DNA from: Alphaproteobacteria bacterium
GTDB lineage: Bacteria > Pseudomonadota > Alphaproteobacteria > Rhizobiales > Rhizobiaceae
Reading direction: 5' to 3'
DNA: 64,000 bases
Assembly: GCA_024742485.1 (NCBI GenBank)
Contig: JANSYK010000003.1
Coordinates: 620,001 to 684,000 of the forward strand
Below are positions 8,181 to 18,234 of the stretch, piece by piece. How positions within the stretch are numbered: the first letter of the stretch is position 1; each line of letters starts with the position of its first letter. The position numbers and the translations under genes are program-made. The notes beneath the pieces were generated by a model, which saw only the letters and a program-made list of their open reading frames with translations, did no database searches and was not told the origin of the DNA.

Positions 8181-9983
8181 ATGGCTGAAAACAAAGATCC
8201 GAACAAAGCAAAACTGCGTTCTCGCGAATGGTTCGACAATCCTGATAATCCTTCCATGACGGCGCTCTATCTCGAGCGTTACCTGAATTACGGCCTGACC
8301 CGGGACGAGCTGCAATCGGGCAAACCGATCATTGGCATCGCCCAGACGGGCTCTGATCTGTCTCCGTGCAATCGGCCACATCTGGAGCTGGCAAAACGGG
8401 TAAGGGAGGGGATCCGCGAAGCTGGTGGGATCGCCATCGAGTTTCCGGTGCATCCGATTCAGGAAACCGGCAAGCGTCCGACAGCCTCGCTGGATCGCAA
8501 CCTGGCCTATCTCGGACTGGTTGAAATTCTCTATGGCTATCCGCTGGATGGAGTGGTTTTGACAATCGGTTGTGACAAGACGACGCCGGCTTGTCTCATG
8601 GCGGCGGCATCGGTCGATATCCCGGCTATCGTGCTGTCCGGCGGACCGATGTTGAATGGCTGGTACAATGGAGATCGCTGCGGGTCGGGTACGGTTATCT
8701 GGAAGGCAAGAGAACTGCTCTCCACCGGTGAAATTGATTACGAAGAATTCACGGAAATGGCGGCGGATTCCGCCCCATCAGCCGGCTATTGCAACACCAT
8801 GGGCACGGCGACAACCATGAACACGCTGGCAGAGGCGCTGGGCATGGCGCTGCCGGGCTGTGCGTCCATACCGGCGCCGTATCGCGAGCGCGGTCAGATC
8901 GCCTACCACACGGGTAAGCGCATTGTGGACATGGTCCATGAGGACATGAAGCCCTCAGACATCATGACGCGAGAGGCTTTTGAGAACGTCATTGTGGTCA
9001 ATTCAGCTATCGGCGGTTCCACCAATGCGCCGATTCACATCAATGCAATCGCCCGGCATGTCGGCATCGAACTGACGGTCGACGATTGGGAAAAACATGG
9101 GCTTGATATTCCGCTTATCGTCAATCTTCAGCCTGCGGGCGACTATCTCGGCGAGGACTTTCACAGGGCAGGCGGTGCGCCGGCTGTTGTCGCGGAACTG
9201 ATCAAGCATGGACGCCTCAACGAGCAGGCGATCACCGCCAATGGCAAACCCATCGGCGACAATTGCCGGGATCGCTTCAGCACCAATTCGGATGTGATCC
9301 GCAGCTTCGAAACCGCGCTCAAACCACAGGCCGGGTTTAAGGTCATGCGTGGCAATCTTTTCGATTCCGCCATCATGAAACTCAGCGTGATTTCCGACGA
9401 ATTCAGAGCCCGATATCTCTCCAACCCGGATGATCAAAATGCCTTTGAGGGCAGGGCGATTGTATTTGATGGCCCCGAAGACTATCACGACCGAATAGAC
9501 GATCCGTCACTCGAAATTGACGAAACCTGTCTCCTCTTCATGCGCGGCGCCGGTCCGATCGGCTACCCGGGCGCGGCCGAAGTAGTCAATATGCGCGCAC
9601 CATCCTACCTCATCGAGAAGGGTATCAATGAATTGCCCTGTATAGGTGATGGTCGGCAATCAGGGACGTCAGGTTCGCCGTCGATCCTGAATGCTTCACC
9701 GGAAGCCGCAGCCGGTGGTGGCCTCGCTTTGTTGAAGACCGGAGACCGCGTCCGCATCGATCTTGAAAAGGGACGGGCGGACATGCTGGTGGACGAAGAG
9801 GAAATCAGGGATCGCGCCGCCGTCCTGGAGGCAAATGGAGGATATGATTATCCCGCGTCTCAAACGCCCTGGCAGGAAATGCAGCGCGCTGATGTCGATC
9901 AACTGTCGCATGGCATGGTGCTCAAGAAGGCAGTGAAATATCAAAAAATTGCTGCGACGAGCATGCCGAGAGACAACCACTAG
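8181..9983 (+). CDS. IlvD/Edd family dehydratase (sugar-acid dehydratase, L-arabinonate/D-xylonate type)
   Basis: The protein is ~600 residues and has the three Fe-S cluster cysteines of the family: [22 protein letters not shown] and [12 protein letters not shown]. It also has the C-terminal signature [15 protein letters not shown] followed by [15 protein letters not shown]. The opening [20 protein letters not shown] is typical of pentonate dehydratases rather than dihydroxyacid dehydratase IlvD. It probably removes water from an aldonic acid to give a 2-keto-3-deoxy acid; which sugar acid is not determined. The ATG at 8181 has GGAGAG just upstream; a GTG at 8169 is in frame but lies on that ribosome site. 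No sugar transporter or aldolase is next to it, so the pathway context is missing. Confidence 0.85.
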   Translation: MAENKDPNKAKLRSREWFDNPDNPSMTALYLERYLNYGLTRDELQSGKPIIGIAQTGSDLSPCNRPHLELAKRVREGIREAGGIAIEFPVHPIQETGKRPTASLDRNLAYLGLVEILYGYPLDGVVLTIGCDKTTPACLMAAASVDIPAIVLSGGPMLNGWYNGDRCGSGTVIWKARELLSTGEIDYEEFTEMAADSAPSAGYCNTMGTATTMNTLAEALGMALPGCASIPAPYRERGQIAYHTGKRIVDMVHEDMKPSDIMTREAFENVIVVNSAIGGSTNAPIHINAIARHVGIELTVDDWEKHGLDIPLIVNLQPAGDYLGEDFHRAGGAPAVVAELIKHGRLNEQAITANGKPIGDNCRDRFSTNSDVIRSFETALKPQAGFKVMRGNLFDSAIMKLSVISDEFRARYLSNPDDQNAFEGRAIVFDGPEDYHDRIDDPSLEIDETCLLFMRGAGPIGYPGAAEVVNMRAPSYLIEKGINELPCIGDGRQSGTSGSPSILNASPEAAAGGGLALLKTGDRVRIDLEKGRADMLVDEEEIRDRAAVLEANGGYDYPASQTPWQEMQRADVDQLSHGMVLKKAVKYQKIAATSMPRDNH

Positions 9984-10047
9984 CAAGATGGTGGCGGCGC
10001 CGCGTCGCGGTCCCAGGATCGCATCTTATGCGATCGAATATGACAGA

Positions 10048-10962
10048 TTAGTCCGCTACGGATTTTTCAATGAAGGCGGCTATGGCCTCCGGCAGATTGC
10101 CCAGATGAAGGACAGGCGCATGCCCCTGTCCTTCGGCCGTAATTGATTCCATCGAGGGGTGCCGGCGCGCCATCTCCTCTACGGTTTTTGTTGACAGCAA
10201 TGATGAATTCTCGCCACGGATCGACAGCAGGGGAATGGTCCGCAAACCTTCAAACTGAGGCCACAGCGTTGGCAATGGCGTGTTCAGGTCGACCCCGCGG
10301 AGCATGTCGACAATGGCGGGATCAAAGTTCGGGTTCAGTTTTCCGTTCTTTTCCACAAACATGGGTCGAACATAATCCATCCAATCTTCATCGTTCAGCG
10401 CTGTAAAGGCACGCCCCTGCGTTTCACGAAGCAGTGCGACTGCCTCCTCCAAACTGCCTGGCGCGGTCAGCCGATCCTGATATGCCATGATCTGGGCGAG
10501 GCCTGCACCTTCAATCTCAGGTCCTGCGTCGTTGAGGATGGCGGCGGCCAGAATGCTCGGTCGGATCGCCGCAAGCGCATGAATGATCAAAGCTCCGCGC
10601 GATGTTCCTATGAAGATGGCATGTTTGATGCCGAATGCCGCACAACCCGACAGGATGTCATCGGCCTCAACTTGGATGATGTAATTGTCCGAGCTCTTGT
10701 CGCGTTGTGATTTCCCGCGGCCGCGCAGGTCGAAACACACGACACGTCGCGGCGCCGATGTATTGCCAGACAAGTGAACCGCCAGTTGGTGGAAGTCGGC
10801 ACTGTTGCGCGTCAGGCCCGGTAGGCACACGACAGGTGTCTGGTGCAGCGTCTGGGGGCTGTCATTTCCATAGATTCTGGCGTAGAGCCTGAGGCCGTCA
10901 CTGGCTGAAAAATGAACCTCTTTGTAGCCCGTTGGTGACGGCGCGGTGTTTTCGGATGCCAT
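10048..10962 (-). CDS. Alpha/beta-fold hydrolase
   Basis: The 304-residue protein has an oxyanion-hole region (VVCLPGLTRNSADF), CFDLRGRGKSQRDK as in many alpha/beta hydrolases, the nucleophile elbow IGTSRGALI (Ser as nucleophile) and a late TAEGQGHAPVLH supplying the catalytic His. The acid is probably in the SIRGENSSLLS stretch. Substrate is unknown; haloperoxidase, esterase and lactonase relatives all share this layout. There is no signal peptide, so it should be cytoplasmic. It is convergent with the IlvD/Edd gene (64-base gap), follows the transglycosylase gene on the minus strand, and shows no clear functional link to either. Confidence 0.8.
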   Translation of the reverse strand: MASENTAPSPTGYKEVHFSASDGLRLYARIYGNDSPQTLHQTPVVCLPGLTRNSADFHQLAVHLSGNTSAPRRVVCFDLRGRGKSQRDKSSDNYIIQVEADDILSGCAAFGIKHAIFIGTSRGALIIHALAAIRPSILAAAILNDAGPEIEGAGLAQIMAYQDRLTAPGSLEEAVALLRETQGRAFTALNDEDWMDYVRPMFVEKNGKLNPNFDPAIVDMLRGVDLNTPLPTLWPQFEGLRTIPLLSIRGENSSLLSTKTVEEMARRHPSMESITAEGQGHAPVLHLGNLPEAIAAFIEKSVAD

Positions 10963-11018
10963 GGTATCTCAGATTGTTTGGACTGCGCTAATGGATTGCG
11001 TCGACGAGCATCGCGATT

Positions 11019-13097
11019 TCAGCGGCGGCCGAATCGCAGATCACCTACAATATCAGCCTTTTGGCCCAAACGCGTCTTGTAGACCTGATAGTTTTCCATG
11101 ATCCGCTGTACGTAGTTTCGGGTCTCTGTGAACGGGATGCTTTCCACCCAGTCCACCACCTCATCGACCGGCTTGCCGCGCGGATCACCAAATCTCTTCA
11201 ACCATTCCTTGGCTCGCCCTGGACCGGCATTATAAGCCACGAAAGTCAGTACATAGGATCCATCAAACTCGGTGATCTGATCACCGAGGTAGTGGGCACC
11301 CAGTGTTGCGTTGTAGCCGGCATCGCGTGTCAGTTTGGCCTTTGAGTAGGCGAGCCCGTTTTTCCTGGCAACCAGCTTGGCGGTACCGGGCAAAAGTTGC
11401 AGCAACCCTCTGGCATCGGCCTTGGAGATGGCTGCCTTGTCAAAGGCGCTTTCTTGGCGGGCAATGGAATATGCGAGCGCCTTGCCCGAACCGGAAATAT
11501 TTGCGCTGGATGGAATGACGCCGACGGGAAAGGCAAGAGCCGCGACATCAAGCCCCCGACCAAAGGCTATCTTGCCAACCTGCAATGAGAGCCGGTGATT
11601 GCCCTGTTTTTCTGCCATCGCGGCCAACATCGCAAGTTCACCGGGATTGGAGAGTTCTCTGGCGAGGCCAATGTAGAGCGTTGTCGCACGGTTTTCGTGA
11701 CCGACCTCGGCGAGGCGACGGATCGCACGCACGGCTTCTCGTGACGTGAATTGTGAGCGCTCGGCTTGTGTGGGAGCCGGATACCGGACCTGCAATCCTG
11801 ACTTTTGAATACGCGCGGCGGCCAGTTGCCCATAATACGTTGCGCTGTAGGCTGCGGCCTTGCTGAAATAATCCGACGCCTGCCCGGGGCCGCCAGCTTC
11901 CGCAGCGCGGCCGAGCCAGTAATAGGCACGCGATCGCGAAAGGGGACGTGTTGCGACATCCAGTACCCTTTGAAAATGATTTGCGGCCGCTTTGCCGTCG
12001 CTAAATCCAAGCAGGGCAAACCAGCCGGCGTGCCATTCGGCTTCGATTACGTCGACTGGGCGCGTGGCGACATGATGTGCCGCGATCTTGTAGGCCAGGG
12101 CCAGATTGCCGTCTTCGGCAAGACCACGGGAAACAATACGTTGTTCGACCCACCACTCTCGTGTGTTGATGAGGGCATTGGCATCGCGCGGTGCCTTGAG
12201 CAGCAGATCGGCAGCTGCCTTGTATTTTTTGTTGCGCCTTAGGTACTCGATGCGGGCAAAAAGATAGCTGGGATCATCGTGCCAGCTACTGTGTACCGCC
12301 TTGAGGCGCGCCGGCGCTTTTGAACTCTTGCGGATCACCGCCGCACGGGCCTTGAAGAGTGACTGGGCATCCGCAAGGCCATCCAAACGGTCCGCCTGGG
12401 TCACCCGGTCGCGATACAGCAGCATGTCCATGCGCCGCTTGTGGTCTTTCTTGGTCAACAGACCGGAATAGCTCTTCAAGATCAGATTTTCGGTTTGCTT
12501 GTCGAGAACCTTGGTGCGCCAGAGTGTGGCCATGACGCCGGCCGCCCGTTGTTTTTCTCCGGTTGCCATCAAGGCGCGCGTCAGTGCAATAGCGCCTTCC
12601 GATGTTTCAGGTCTTGTGTCGCCGAACGCTGCGACCACCTGGGCGGGCGCCGCCTTCTCACGATAGAGCGCGCGCTCGGAGTGTCGCCGCAGGGCGGACA
12701 GGCCTGGCCAGCCCTTCAACTGGTGGGAGGCCGCTGCAATCTCCAGGGACGGAACGCCCTTGGCACCCGAAATTGCAATTGCCCAAGTCAGGATCCGCAG
12801 ATCCAGAGAATTTCTTGCCATTCCATCTCGGATGGCACGGGCGCGCGTGATATCGCCTTTGGACAGGGCATCCAGGCCACCCTTCAGTGTCCCGGAAATG
12901 GCATTCGGATTGTTCGGTCTCTGAATCGACGACGTTGTTTCCCGCGAGGGAGCTGCACTTTGCGCCAGCTTCGAGCCCGTATCCGGGCGGGCGGTCGGGA
13001 TCGGCACATCTGAATCAAGCAGGGTGGCGCGACTGGCCTCCGCCGTTATCAACAGGGCGGTCGTGGCCAGGAAGGTCGTCAGCGCGGATTTGAACAT
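11019..13097 (-). CDS. slt: Soluble lytic murein transglycosylase (Slt70-like)
   Basis: A 692-residue periplasmic enzyme that cleaves peptidoglycan between N-acetylmuramic acid and N-acetylglucosamine, giving 1,6-anhydromuropeptides. It has a signal peptide (MFKSALTTFLATTALLITAEA), a long superhelical all-alpha region of TPR-like repeats (~80-520), and a C-terminal SLT domain. That domain shows the catalytic Glu in ARQESAFD (E549), GLLQLLPGTAK, and the substrate-binding AYNAGPGR and FTETRNYVQRI. Length and domain order match Slt70. The region upstream to dapA is divergent, so it has its own promoter. Confidence 0.93.
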   Translation of the reverse strand: MFKSALTTFLATTALLITAEASRATLLDSDVPIPTARPDTGSKLAQSAAPSRETTSSIQRPNNPNAISGTLKGGLDALSKGDITRARAIRDGMARNSLDLRILTWAIAISGAKGVPSLEIAAASHQLKGWPGLSALRRHSERALYREKAAPAQVVAAFGDTRPETSEGAIALTRALMATGEKQRAAGVMATLWRTKVLDKQTENLILKSYSGLLTKKDHKRRMDMLLYRDRVTQADRLDGLADAQSLFKARAAVIRKSSKAPARLKAVHSSWHDDPSYLFARIEYLRRNKKYKAAADLLLKAPRDANALINTREWWVEQRIVSRGLAEDGNLALAYKIAAHHVATRPVDVIEAEWHAGWFALLGFSDGKAAANHFQRVLDVATRPLSRSRAYYWLGRAAEAGGPGQASDYFSKAAAYSATYYGQLAAARIQKSGLQVRYPAPTQAERSQFTSREAVRAIRRLAEVGHENRATTLYIGLARELSNPGELAMLAAMAEKQGNHRLSLQVGKIAFGRGLDVAALAFPVGVIPSSANISGSGKALAYSIARQESAFDKAAISKADARGLLQLLPGTAKLVARKNGLAYSKAKLTRDAGYNATLGAHYLGDQITEFDGSYVLTFVAYNAGPGRAKEWLKRFGDPRGKPVDEVVDWVESIPFTETRNYVQRIMENYQVYKTRLGQKADIVGDLRFGRR

Positions 13098-13407
13098 GGG
13101 AACATTATCTCAAAAATTGGGGCATAAGTCTGTCCATCAATCGATGGCAGGTGGCCGGAACTGTGGGTAACTCTCTGTTCAACATCTTCCAGATTGCCAA
13201 AGAGGGGTGAAAAGACCGTTAAGCAATGGTTAGGGCAGGCACTGCGCGCCGCATTCGAGGCAGGGAAAATCCGGTCGAATTGCCGTCCGGTATGCTTGCA
13301 GCAATCGGCGCGGGCGACTATGGTGCAGCGCTTTTGACGGCATCGTGCAGCCGCAAGGCTGAGAAAATACAAACCGGGCGCGCGTACCGGACGATTCAGG
13401 AGTTGAG
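13098..13407. other. Divergent intergenic region slt / dapA
   Basis: About 310 bases between the divergent slt and dapA starts. It must hold both promoters. AGGAG lies five bases before the dapA ATG. I see no strong palindrome, riboswitch-like structure or coding frame. Confidence 0.5.
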
Positions 13408-14289
13408 ATGTTCAGGGGATCCCTTCCGGCGCTCGTCACACCGTTTGACGAAACGGGTGCGTTTGACGAGACAGTATTCGCAGATTTTGTGGAATGGCAG
13501 ATTGCCGAGGGCAGCCAGGGTGTTGTTCCCGTGGGAACGACCGGTGAATCACCCACCCTTTCGCATGACGAGCATAAGCGTGTGGTCGAGCTGTGCGTCA
13601 AAACCGTCAATGCGCGTGTGCCGGTGATAGCCGGGGCTGGCTCGAACAATACGGCGGAAGCCGTTGATTTGGCGCGCCATGCCGAAAGCGCCGGCGCTGA
13701 CGCTGTTTTGGTCGTGACACCGTACTACAACAAGCCGAGTCAGCGTGGGCTATACCAGCATTTCTCGGAGATCGCGAAAGCCGTGTCGTTGCCGATCTTT
13801 ATCTACAATATTCCAGGCCGCTCGATCATCGACATGAGTGTCGAGACAATGGCCTCTCTATCGCAGGACTTCTCCAATATTGTCGGTACCAAGGATGCCA
13901 CTGCCAAACTTGATCGCGTTTCCGAGCAGAGACACGCCTGCGGCCCGGATTTTATACAATTGTCAGGCGAGGACGCGACCGCCCTCGGATTCAATGCCCA
14001 TGGTGGTGTTGGTTGTATTTCCGTGACGGCAAATGTCGCCCCACGGCTTTGTTCGCAATTTCAGCAGGCCACGTTGTCCGGTGATTTTGCAAAGGCCCTG
14101 GAATATCAGGACCGCCTGATGCCGTTGCACAAGGCCCTGTTCATCGAGCCCAATCCCGGTGGCCCGAAATATGCCCTGAGCAAGCTCGGCCATATGGGAG
14201 AAACGCAACGCTCGCCGATGGTGGCAATCGAACAACCCACGCGCGATGCAATTGATGCAGCACTCCGCCATGCGGGATTGCTGAACTGA
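13408..14289 (+). CDS. dapA: 4-hydroxy-tetrahydrodipicolinate synthase
   Basis: Condenses pyruvate with L-aspartate-4-semialdehyde in lysine and diaminopimelate synthesis. The 293-residue TIM barrel has the Schiff-base lysine in GTKDAT (K162), the proton-relay residues in [11 protein letters not shown] (T44, T45) and Tyr133 in FIYNIPGRS, the usual positions for DapA. Ribosome site AGGAG precedes the ATG. smpB follows 41 bases downstream on the same strand. dapA-smpB adjacency is, as I recall, common in Hyphomicrobiales. Confidence 0.97.
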   Translation: MFRGSLPALVTPFDETGAFDETVFADFVEWQIAEGSQGVVPVGTTGESPTLSHDEHKRVVELCVKTVNARVPVIAGAGSNNTAEAVDLARHAESAGADAVLVVTPYYNKPSQRGLYQHFSEIAKAVSLPIFIYNIPGRSIIDMSVETMASLSQDFSNIVGTKDATAKLDRVSEQRHACGPDFIQLSGEDATALGFNAHGGVGCISVTANVAPRLCSQFQQATLSGDFAKALEYQDRLMPLHKALFIEPNPGGPKYALSKLGHMGETQRSPMVAIEQPTRDAIDAALRHAGLLN

Positions 14290-14330
14290 AAAATCAGTTT
14301 CGTCCGACCGCTCGGGAGCTCTTGTAGATC

Positions 14331-14807
14331 ATGTCCAAGAACAGCGCCAAGCCGAAGCGGCGCAATGTTGCAGAGAACCGCAAGGCGCGGTTCAACTACG
14401 AGATCATCGACACGTTCGAAGCCGGTCTGGTCCTGACCGGTACGGAGGTCAAGTCGCTGCGCGAGGGCAAGGCGAATATCGCCGAATCCTATGCATCGGA
14501 AGAGGGCGGCGAGATCTGGCTCATCAATTCCTATCTGCCGGAATATCTCCAGGCCAATCGGTTCAATCATGAGACGAGGCGCCGTCGCAAATTGCTTCTG
14601 AACAAGAGGGAAGTACGAAAATTGATCGGTGCGGTCCAGCGCGATGGTATGTCGCTGATACCGCTGAGAATTTACTTCAACGATCGCGGCCGCGCCAAGC
14701 TCGAGCTTGCCCTGGCCAAAGGCAAGAAGATGCATGACAAACGCGAGACTGAAAAGAAGCGCGACTGGGACCGCCAAAAAGCGAGATTGATGCGCGAGAA
14801 GGGGTGA
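14331..14807 (+). CDS. smpB: SsrA (tmRNA)-binding protein SmpB
   Basis: SmpB binds tmRNA and carries it to stalled ribosomes for trans-translation. The 158-residue protein has the family core [43 protein letters not shown] and the positively charged C-terminal tail ([17 protein letters not shown]) that mimics mRNA in the decoding centre. Length is normal. No tmRNA gene was found close by. The next gene, eutA, is convergent. Confidence 0.97.
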   Translation: MSKNSAKPKRRNVAENRKARFNYEIIDTFEAGLVLTGTEVKSLREGKANIAESYASEEGGEIWLINSYLPEYLQANRFNHETRRRRKLLLNKREVRKLIGAVQRDGMSLIPLRIYFNDRGRAKLELALAKGKKMHDKRETEKKRDWDRQKARLMREKG

Positions 14808-14976
14808 GGCCAGCTGACCATTGCCGCTTTGCGACCAATCGCATTGAGGCACTTTCGTCCGTCTGGCGGTCTGCCTGCTGGATTGATTGGCGGATTGGTT
14901 TTTTAGGCAGGATTTGGAGCATCTCTCCACATGCGCACGTCAGCCCATCTGTTTGAAAACAAGGAAATCCATCGCA

Positions 14977-15765
14977 TCACGAGGTGTTTTGAGCAGGCAA
15001 TGCCTGGCGAAACAGTGATCCGAACCCTTGGGGGGAGTGATTTGCCAGGCCGCTGACCCGCGTCATCGCCCAAACGCTCGCCTGATTGGAAGTGACGACC
15101 GGTTTGCCGATGCGCTCTTCGATCTCACCGATCAACCCGACGACGGGGAGGGCCGTGCAGGAGATAAAGAGGGCCTGCGCATCCTCATGGTCGGCCGCAA
15201 TTGCCGCGTTGATAATTGTCTCGTCACTGATTCTTGCCATGTCGCGGTCGTCGTCCACACCGAGGCATTCAAATCGAACGATCTCCAGGCCATGAAGCCG
15301 GAAATAATGTGCCATCGGCTCGCTCGTCGCGACGGTATATGGCGTCAGGACCGCGAGTTTTTTCACACCGAAAGCGGAAAGGGCCTGGCGGGCCGCATGG
15401 GTCGGTGTGACCACCGGCACATCCGGAAGGGATAGCTGGATGGCGGACCGCACGGTTTGGTCACCGATGACCACTGAAGCCGCTGTGCAGCTGTAGCAGA
15501 CCGCCCGCAAGGGCCCGGTGGCAGCCAACAGGCTGGCGGATTCGGCAAGCCTCGGTGTCATCTTTCGCAGATTTTCTGGCGTTGTTGGATTCTCATAGGC
15601 GACCCGCGCCACATGGACCGCCACGTCGCGGGCGGGAAGCTGGCGGTAAAAGTCACCCTCACTTGTCAGATCTGTTGCCAGAACTATCAATCCGAACCTG
15701 GCGGTCTGTTCCCGATCGACGAACAGAGGCTTTTCGGTCGAAAGCGCGACACTGATTTGTTCCAT
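14977..15765 (-). CDS. eutA: EutA-like Asp/Glu racemase-superfamily protein of ectoine utilisation clusters
   Basis: The 262-residue protein belongs to the maleate isomerase/arylmalonate decarboxylase/Asp-Glu racemase fold. Two cysteines sit in the paired motifs YSCTAAS (C93) and ISCTALPV (C203), the usual two-Cys active site. AGGAC-type ribosome site (AAGGACGACC) lies upstream of the ATG. Its position directly after an ectoine-type TRAP transporter and a usp gene matches the uehABC-usp-eutA order I recall from marine Rhodobacterales, where eutA is the first of eutABCDE. Its biochemical role there is not firmly established. Here eutB to eutE do not follow: the next gene is the convergent smpB, so eutA ends the module. 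Confidence 0.78.
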   Translation of the reverse strand: MEQISVALSTEKPLFVDREQTARFGLIVLATDLTSEGDFYRQLPARDVAVHVARVAYENPTTPENLRKMTPRLAESASLLAATGPLRAVCYSCTAASVVIGDQTVRSAIQLSLPDVPVVTPTHAARQALSAFGVKKLAVLTPYTVATSEPMAHYFRLHGLEIVRFECLGVDDDRDMARISDETIINAAIAADHEDAQALFISCTALPVVGLIGEIEERIGKPVVTSNQASVWAMTRVSGLANHSPQGFGSLFRQALPAQNTS

Positions 15766-15820
15766 TCTGGTCGTCCTTTGCCTTGCCGAGATTTACCTGA
15801 TCGCTGCATTGATCAGGGGT

Positions 15821-16258
15821 TCAAACAACCATCACCGGACATTTTGCTAGGCTGGTCACCTTGTGCGATACGCTGCCAAGCAGGAATCCCTCGATGTCCC
15901 CTAGTCCTCTGCTGCCGATGACGATCAGATCAACTGCGTGCTCCTCGCTGAACTTGACAATCGTCCGGGCGGGTTGCCCGCTCTTGACGAAGCCGCGCAC
16001 CTGCTGACTTCCTTCCTGGGTGGCAATCAGTTTGGCTTCCTCGGCAAGGCTTCTGCAATGGTCGCGCATGACATCGTCAAGATTTTCAGGGTCTTCCGGC
16101 CGCAACATCGACATCGACGCTTCCAGCAGTGAATGGTGACGGTAGACTGTCAGAATGAGCAGTTCGCCACCGCAAGAATTTTGAAGTCTGGCCGCCAGCT
16201 TGAGTGCCTTGAGTGCACCTTCTGAGCCATCAACGGCGACAAGGATGGTCTTGAACAT
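15821..16258 (-). CDS. Universal stress protein (TeaD-like, UspA family)
   Basis: A 145-residue UspA-domain protein with the N-terminal KTILVAVDGSEGALKA and the ATP-binding pattern G-2x-G-9x-G-S in the segment at residues 115-131 (GSRGLG then FLLGSVS). ATP-binding Usps adjacent to ectoine TRAP transporters (TeaD beside TeaABC in Halomonas) are known to influence transport activity. By position, 12 bases after uehC and 55 bases before eutA, this protein is expected to play the same part. The link is inferred from synteny. Confidence 0.9.
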   Translation of the reverse strand: MFKTILVAVDGSEGALKALKLAARLQNSCGGELLILTVYRHHSLLEASMSMLRPEDPENLDDVMRDHCRSLAEEAKLIATQEGSQQVRGFVKSGQPARTIVKFSEEHAVDLIVIGSRGLGDIEGFLLGSVSHKVTSLAKCPVMVV

Positions 16259-16270
16259 GGCGTGGCCTCG

Positions 16271-17554
16271 TCAACGGAATGCCAGATCACGCAGGAACAG
16301 CGCGATTTGCGGGAAAAAAATGAGTGCCACAGACACACACAGCAGGATCACGGTGAACGGGAAAATGCCCCGAATCACGTCCATGTATGGTCGTTTGAAA
16401 ATGGCGATGGCGGTAAAGATGTCGCAGCCAAAGGGTGGCGTAGCAGACCCGATCGCGACTTGCAGTGTAATAATCGTGCCCACGAGAACCGGATCCAGAC
16501 CGACAGAATTGACGACCGGGGCAAATATCGGAACCAAAATGAGGATCACCACAATCGGATCGACGAACATGCAACCGATGAAAAATGCGACCGAGATGAC
16601 GGCGAGGACGCTTTTGGGACCCATATCTGCAACGCCGATGGCGGCCAGAATCTGTTGCGGGACCTGAGCAAAGGAAATCACCCATGAAAACGACGCCCCA
16701 GCGCCAACGAGAATGAACACAACGGCTGTGATCAGACCCGTCGATTTGGCGATTGTGTAGATGTCGGGCAGCTTCAGAGAGCGAAAGACAATAAACTCCA
16801 GTATGAAGGCATAGAGCACACAGGCCGCAGCTGCTTCCGTCGGGCTGAAAATTCCGCCATAGATTCCACCGACAATGATGACTGGAAATCCCAGCGGCCA
16901 AATGGCCCGCTTGACGGAATCAAACCGCTCCGACCAGGTGGCGCGCGGCTCGGTCGGCACTTTGTTGATTGTCGCATAGATCATGCTGTAGGCGGAAAAG
17001 GCGACCAGCAGAAGCAGACCAGGACCGATGCCGGCAATGAACAATTCCGCAATCGAAGTGCTTGATATGACGCCGTAGATGATCATCCCGATTGACGGCG
17101 GAATGAGAAATGCAATGTCCGATGCGTTGATGATCAGTGCAAGAACAAAGGAATCCTTGTATCCCGCCTTTAACATTCTCGGTCGCAGGGGGGAGCCAAC
17201 GGCAACAACCGTCGCCTGGGTGGAGCCCGACACGGCGCCAAACAGGGTGCAGGCCGCTGCGGTGCTGACGGCAAGCCCGCCTTTCACGTGACCCATGAAC
17301 TTCATCACCATGTCGATGAGCCGGTCGGCAGAATGCCCGCGCGTCATGATGTCTGCGGCCAGGATGAACATCGGCACGGCAATAAGCGATGCAGGTCGGA
17401 TGCCTGCCATGATCTGCTGGACCATGAAGTCCATTTTTCCGAGATCGCCGAACATCATCAGAAAACCGACAAACGTGGCCGCGATAAGCGGGATCATCAT
17501 CGGGAATCCGAGGAGAAGAAGCACGATCATGATAAGGAAGATTGTAAGTGCCAT
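16271..17554 (-). CDS. uehC: TRAP transporter large (DctM/UehC) permease subunit, ectoine type
   Basis: The 427-residue, very hydrophobic protein has about a dozen membrane segments and DctM-family motifs (TIFLIMIVLLLLGFPM, LTTGAAC-like AAACTLFGAVSGSTQA, IPPSIGMIIYGV, GGIYGGIFSPTEAAA, DPIVVILILVPIF). It is the sodium-coupled transport channel of a tripartite ATP-independent periplasmic importer. The gene begins 11 bases after uehB and the three TRAP genes are clearly one operon. Substrate assignment to ectoine/5-hydroxyectoine comes from UehA and from the neighbouring usp, eutA and enuR. Confidence 0.92.
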   Translation of the reverse strand: MALTIFLIMIVLLLLGFPMMIPLIAATFVGFLMMFGDLGKMDFMVQQIMAGIRPASLIAVPMFILAADIMTRGHSADRLIDMVMKFMGHVKGGLAVSTAAACTLFGAVSGSTQATVVAVGSPLRPRMLKAGYKDSFVLALIINASDIAFLIPPSIGMIIYGVISSTSIAELFIAGIGPGLLLLVAFSAYSMIYATINKVPTEPRATWSERFDSVKRAIWPLGFPVIIVGGIYGGIFSPTEAAAACVLYAFILEFIVFRSLKLPDIYTIAKSTGLITAVVFILVGAGASFSWVISFAQVPQQILAAIGVADMGPKSVLAVISVAFFIGCMFVDPIVVILILVPIFAPVVNSVGLDPVLVGTIITLQVAIGSATPPFGCDIFTAIAIFKRPYMDVIRGIFPFTVILLCVSVALIFFPQIALFLRDLAFR

Positions 17555-17565
17555 GGCGCGTGCCC

Positions 17566-18144
17566 CTAAACCTCGATTTCGTCGTCTTCATATCCCTCCA
17601 GCACATGGGTAGAGAGATAGATGTCCTTGTCGACGATGTTCCGAATAGCTGTCAGCGCGTATTGAAGGCCGGTCATGAAAAAGCCGACCGGAACCCAGAG
17701 GAATATCCAGTAGATCGGTATCTGCAGGGCTGGCAGAACGCGGCCCGAGGTCGCCACTTTGATGATATAGCCAATGGAAAAATAGCACAGCGCGAACATC
17801 GCCATGGCCGTGACAATGGCGATCATCACCATCAGCACCTTGCGCGCCGGAGGCGGCATTGCATCGAAAATGGCGGACATTCGGATATGACGGCCCTGAC
17901 GCGCCGCATAGCTGATGCCGGCAAAGGTGATGAGGATGATGAGGATCCGGTTGAGTTCTTCAGTAAAGAACAGGCTGTATTGAAAGACAAAACGTCCGAC
18001 GACATTGGCCACAGTATTGGCCGCCATCAACAGAACACCTGACGCCAGCATGACCGACTCCACCCGGCTGATGGAGGAGTCGAGCACGCCCAAGACTCCC
18101 GGAAGCGACGATGCATGAGGGTCGCGTTTGTTCGTGTCGTCCAT
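17566..18144 (-). CDS. uehB: TRAP transporter small (DctQ/UehB) subunit, ectoine type
   Basis: 192 residues from the ATG at 18144, which has GGGAAGAG upstream; the frame is open to 18213 but that extension is not typical. Four predicted membrane helices appear (about 35-55, 65-85, 105-130 and 150-172 of the chosen start) with the DctQ signature VNVxxR-like [10 protein letters not shown] and [15 protein letters not shown]. It holds the large subunit and helps form the docking site for the binding protein. It sits between uehA (90-base gap) and uehC (11-base gap). Confidence 0.88.
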   Translation of the reverse strand: MDDTNKRDPHASSLPGVLGVLDSSISRVESVMLASGVLLMAANTVANVVGRFVFQYSLFFTEELNRILIILITFAGISYAARQGRHIRMSAIFDAMPPPARKVLMVMIAIVTAMAMFALCYFSIGYIIKVATSGRVLPALQIPIYWIFLWVPVGFFMTGLQYALTAIRNIVDKDIYLSTHVLEGYEDDEIEV

Positions 18145-18234
18145 TTTTCTCTTCCCAATCGGTGGATCGCCCTCCGAGGAGGCCGCCAGAAAAGCGGCCT
18201 CCAGCTGATGCAAGACGCTGCGCGTCGCTGATTG

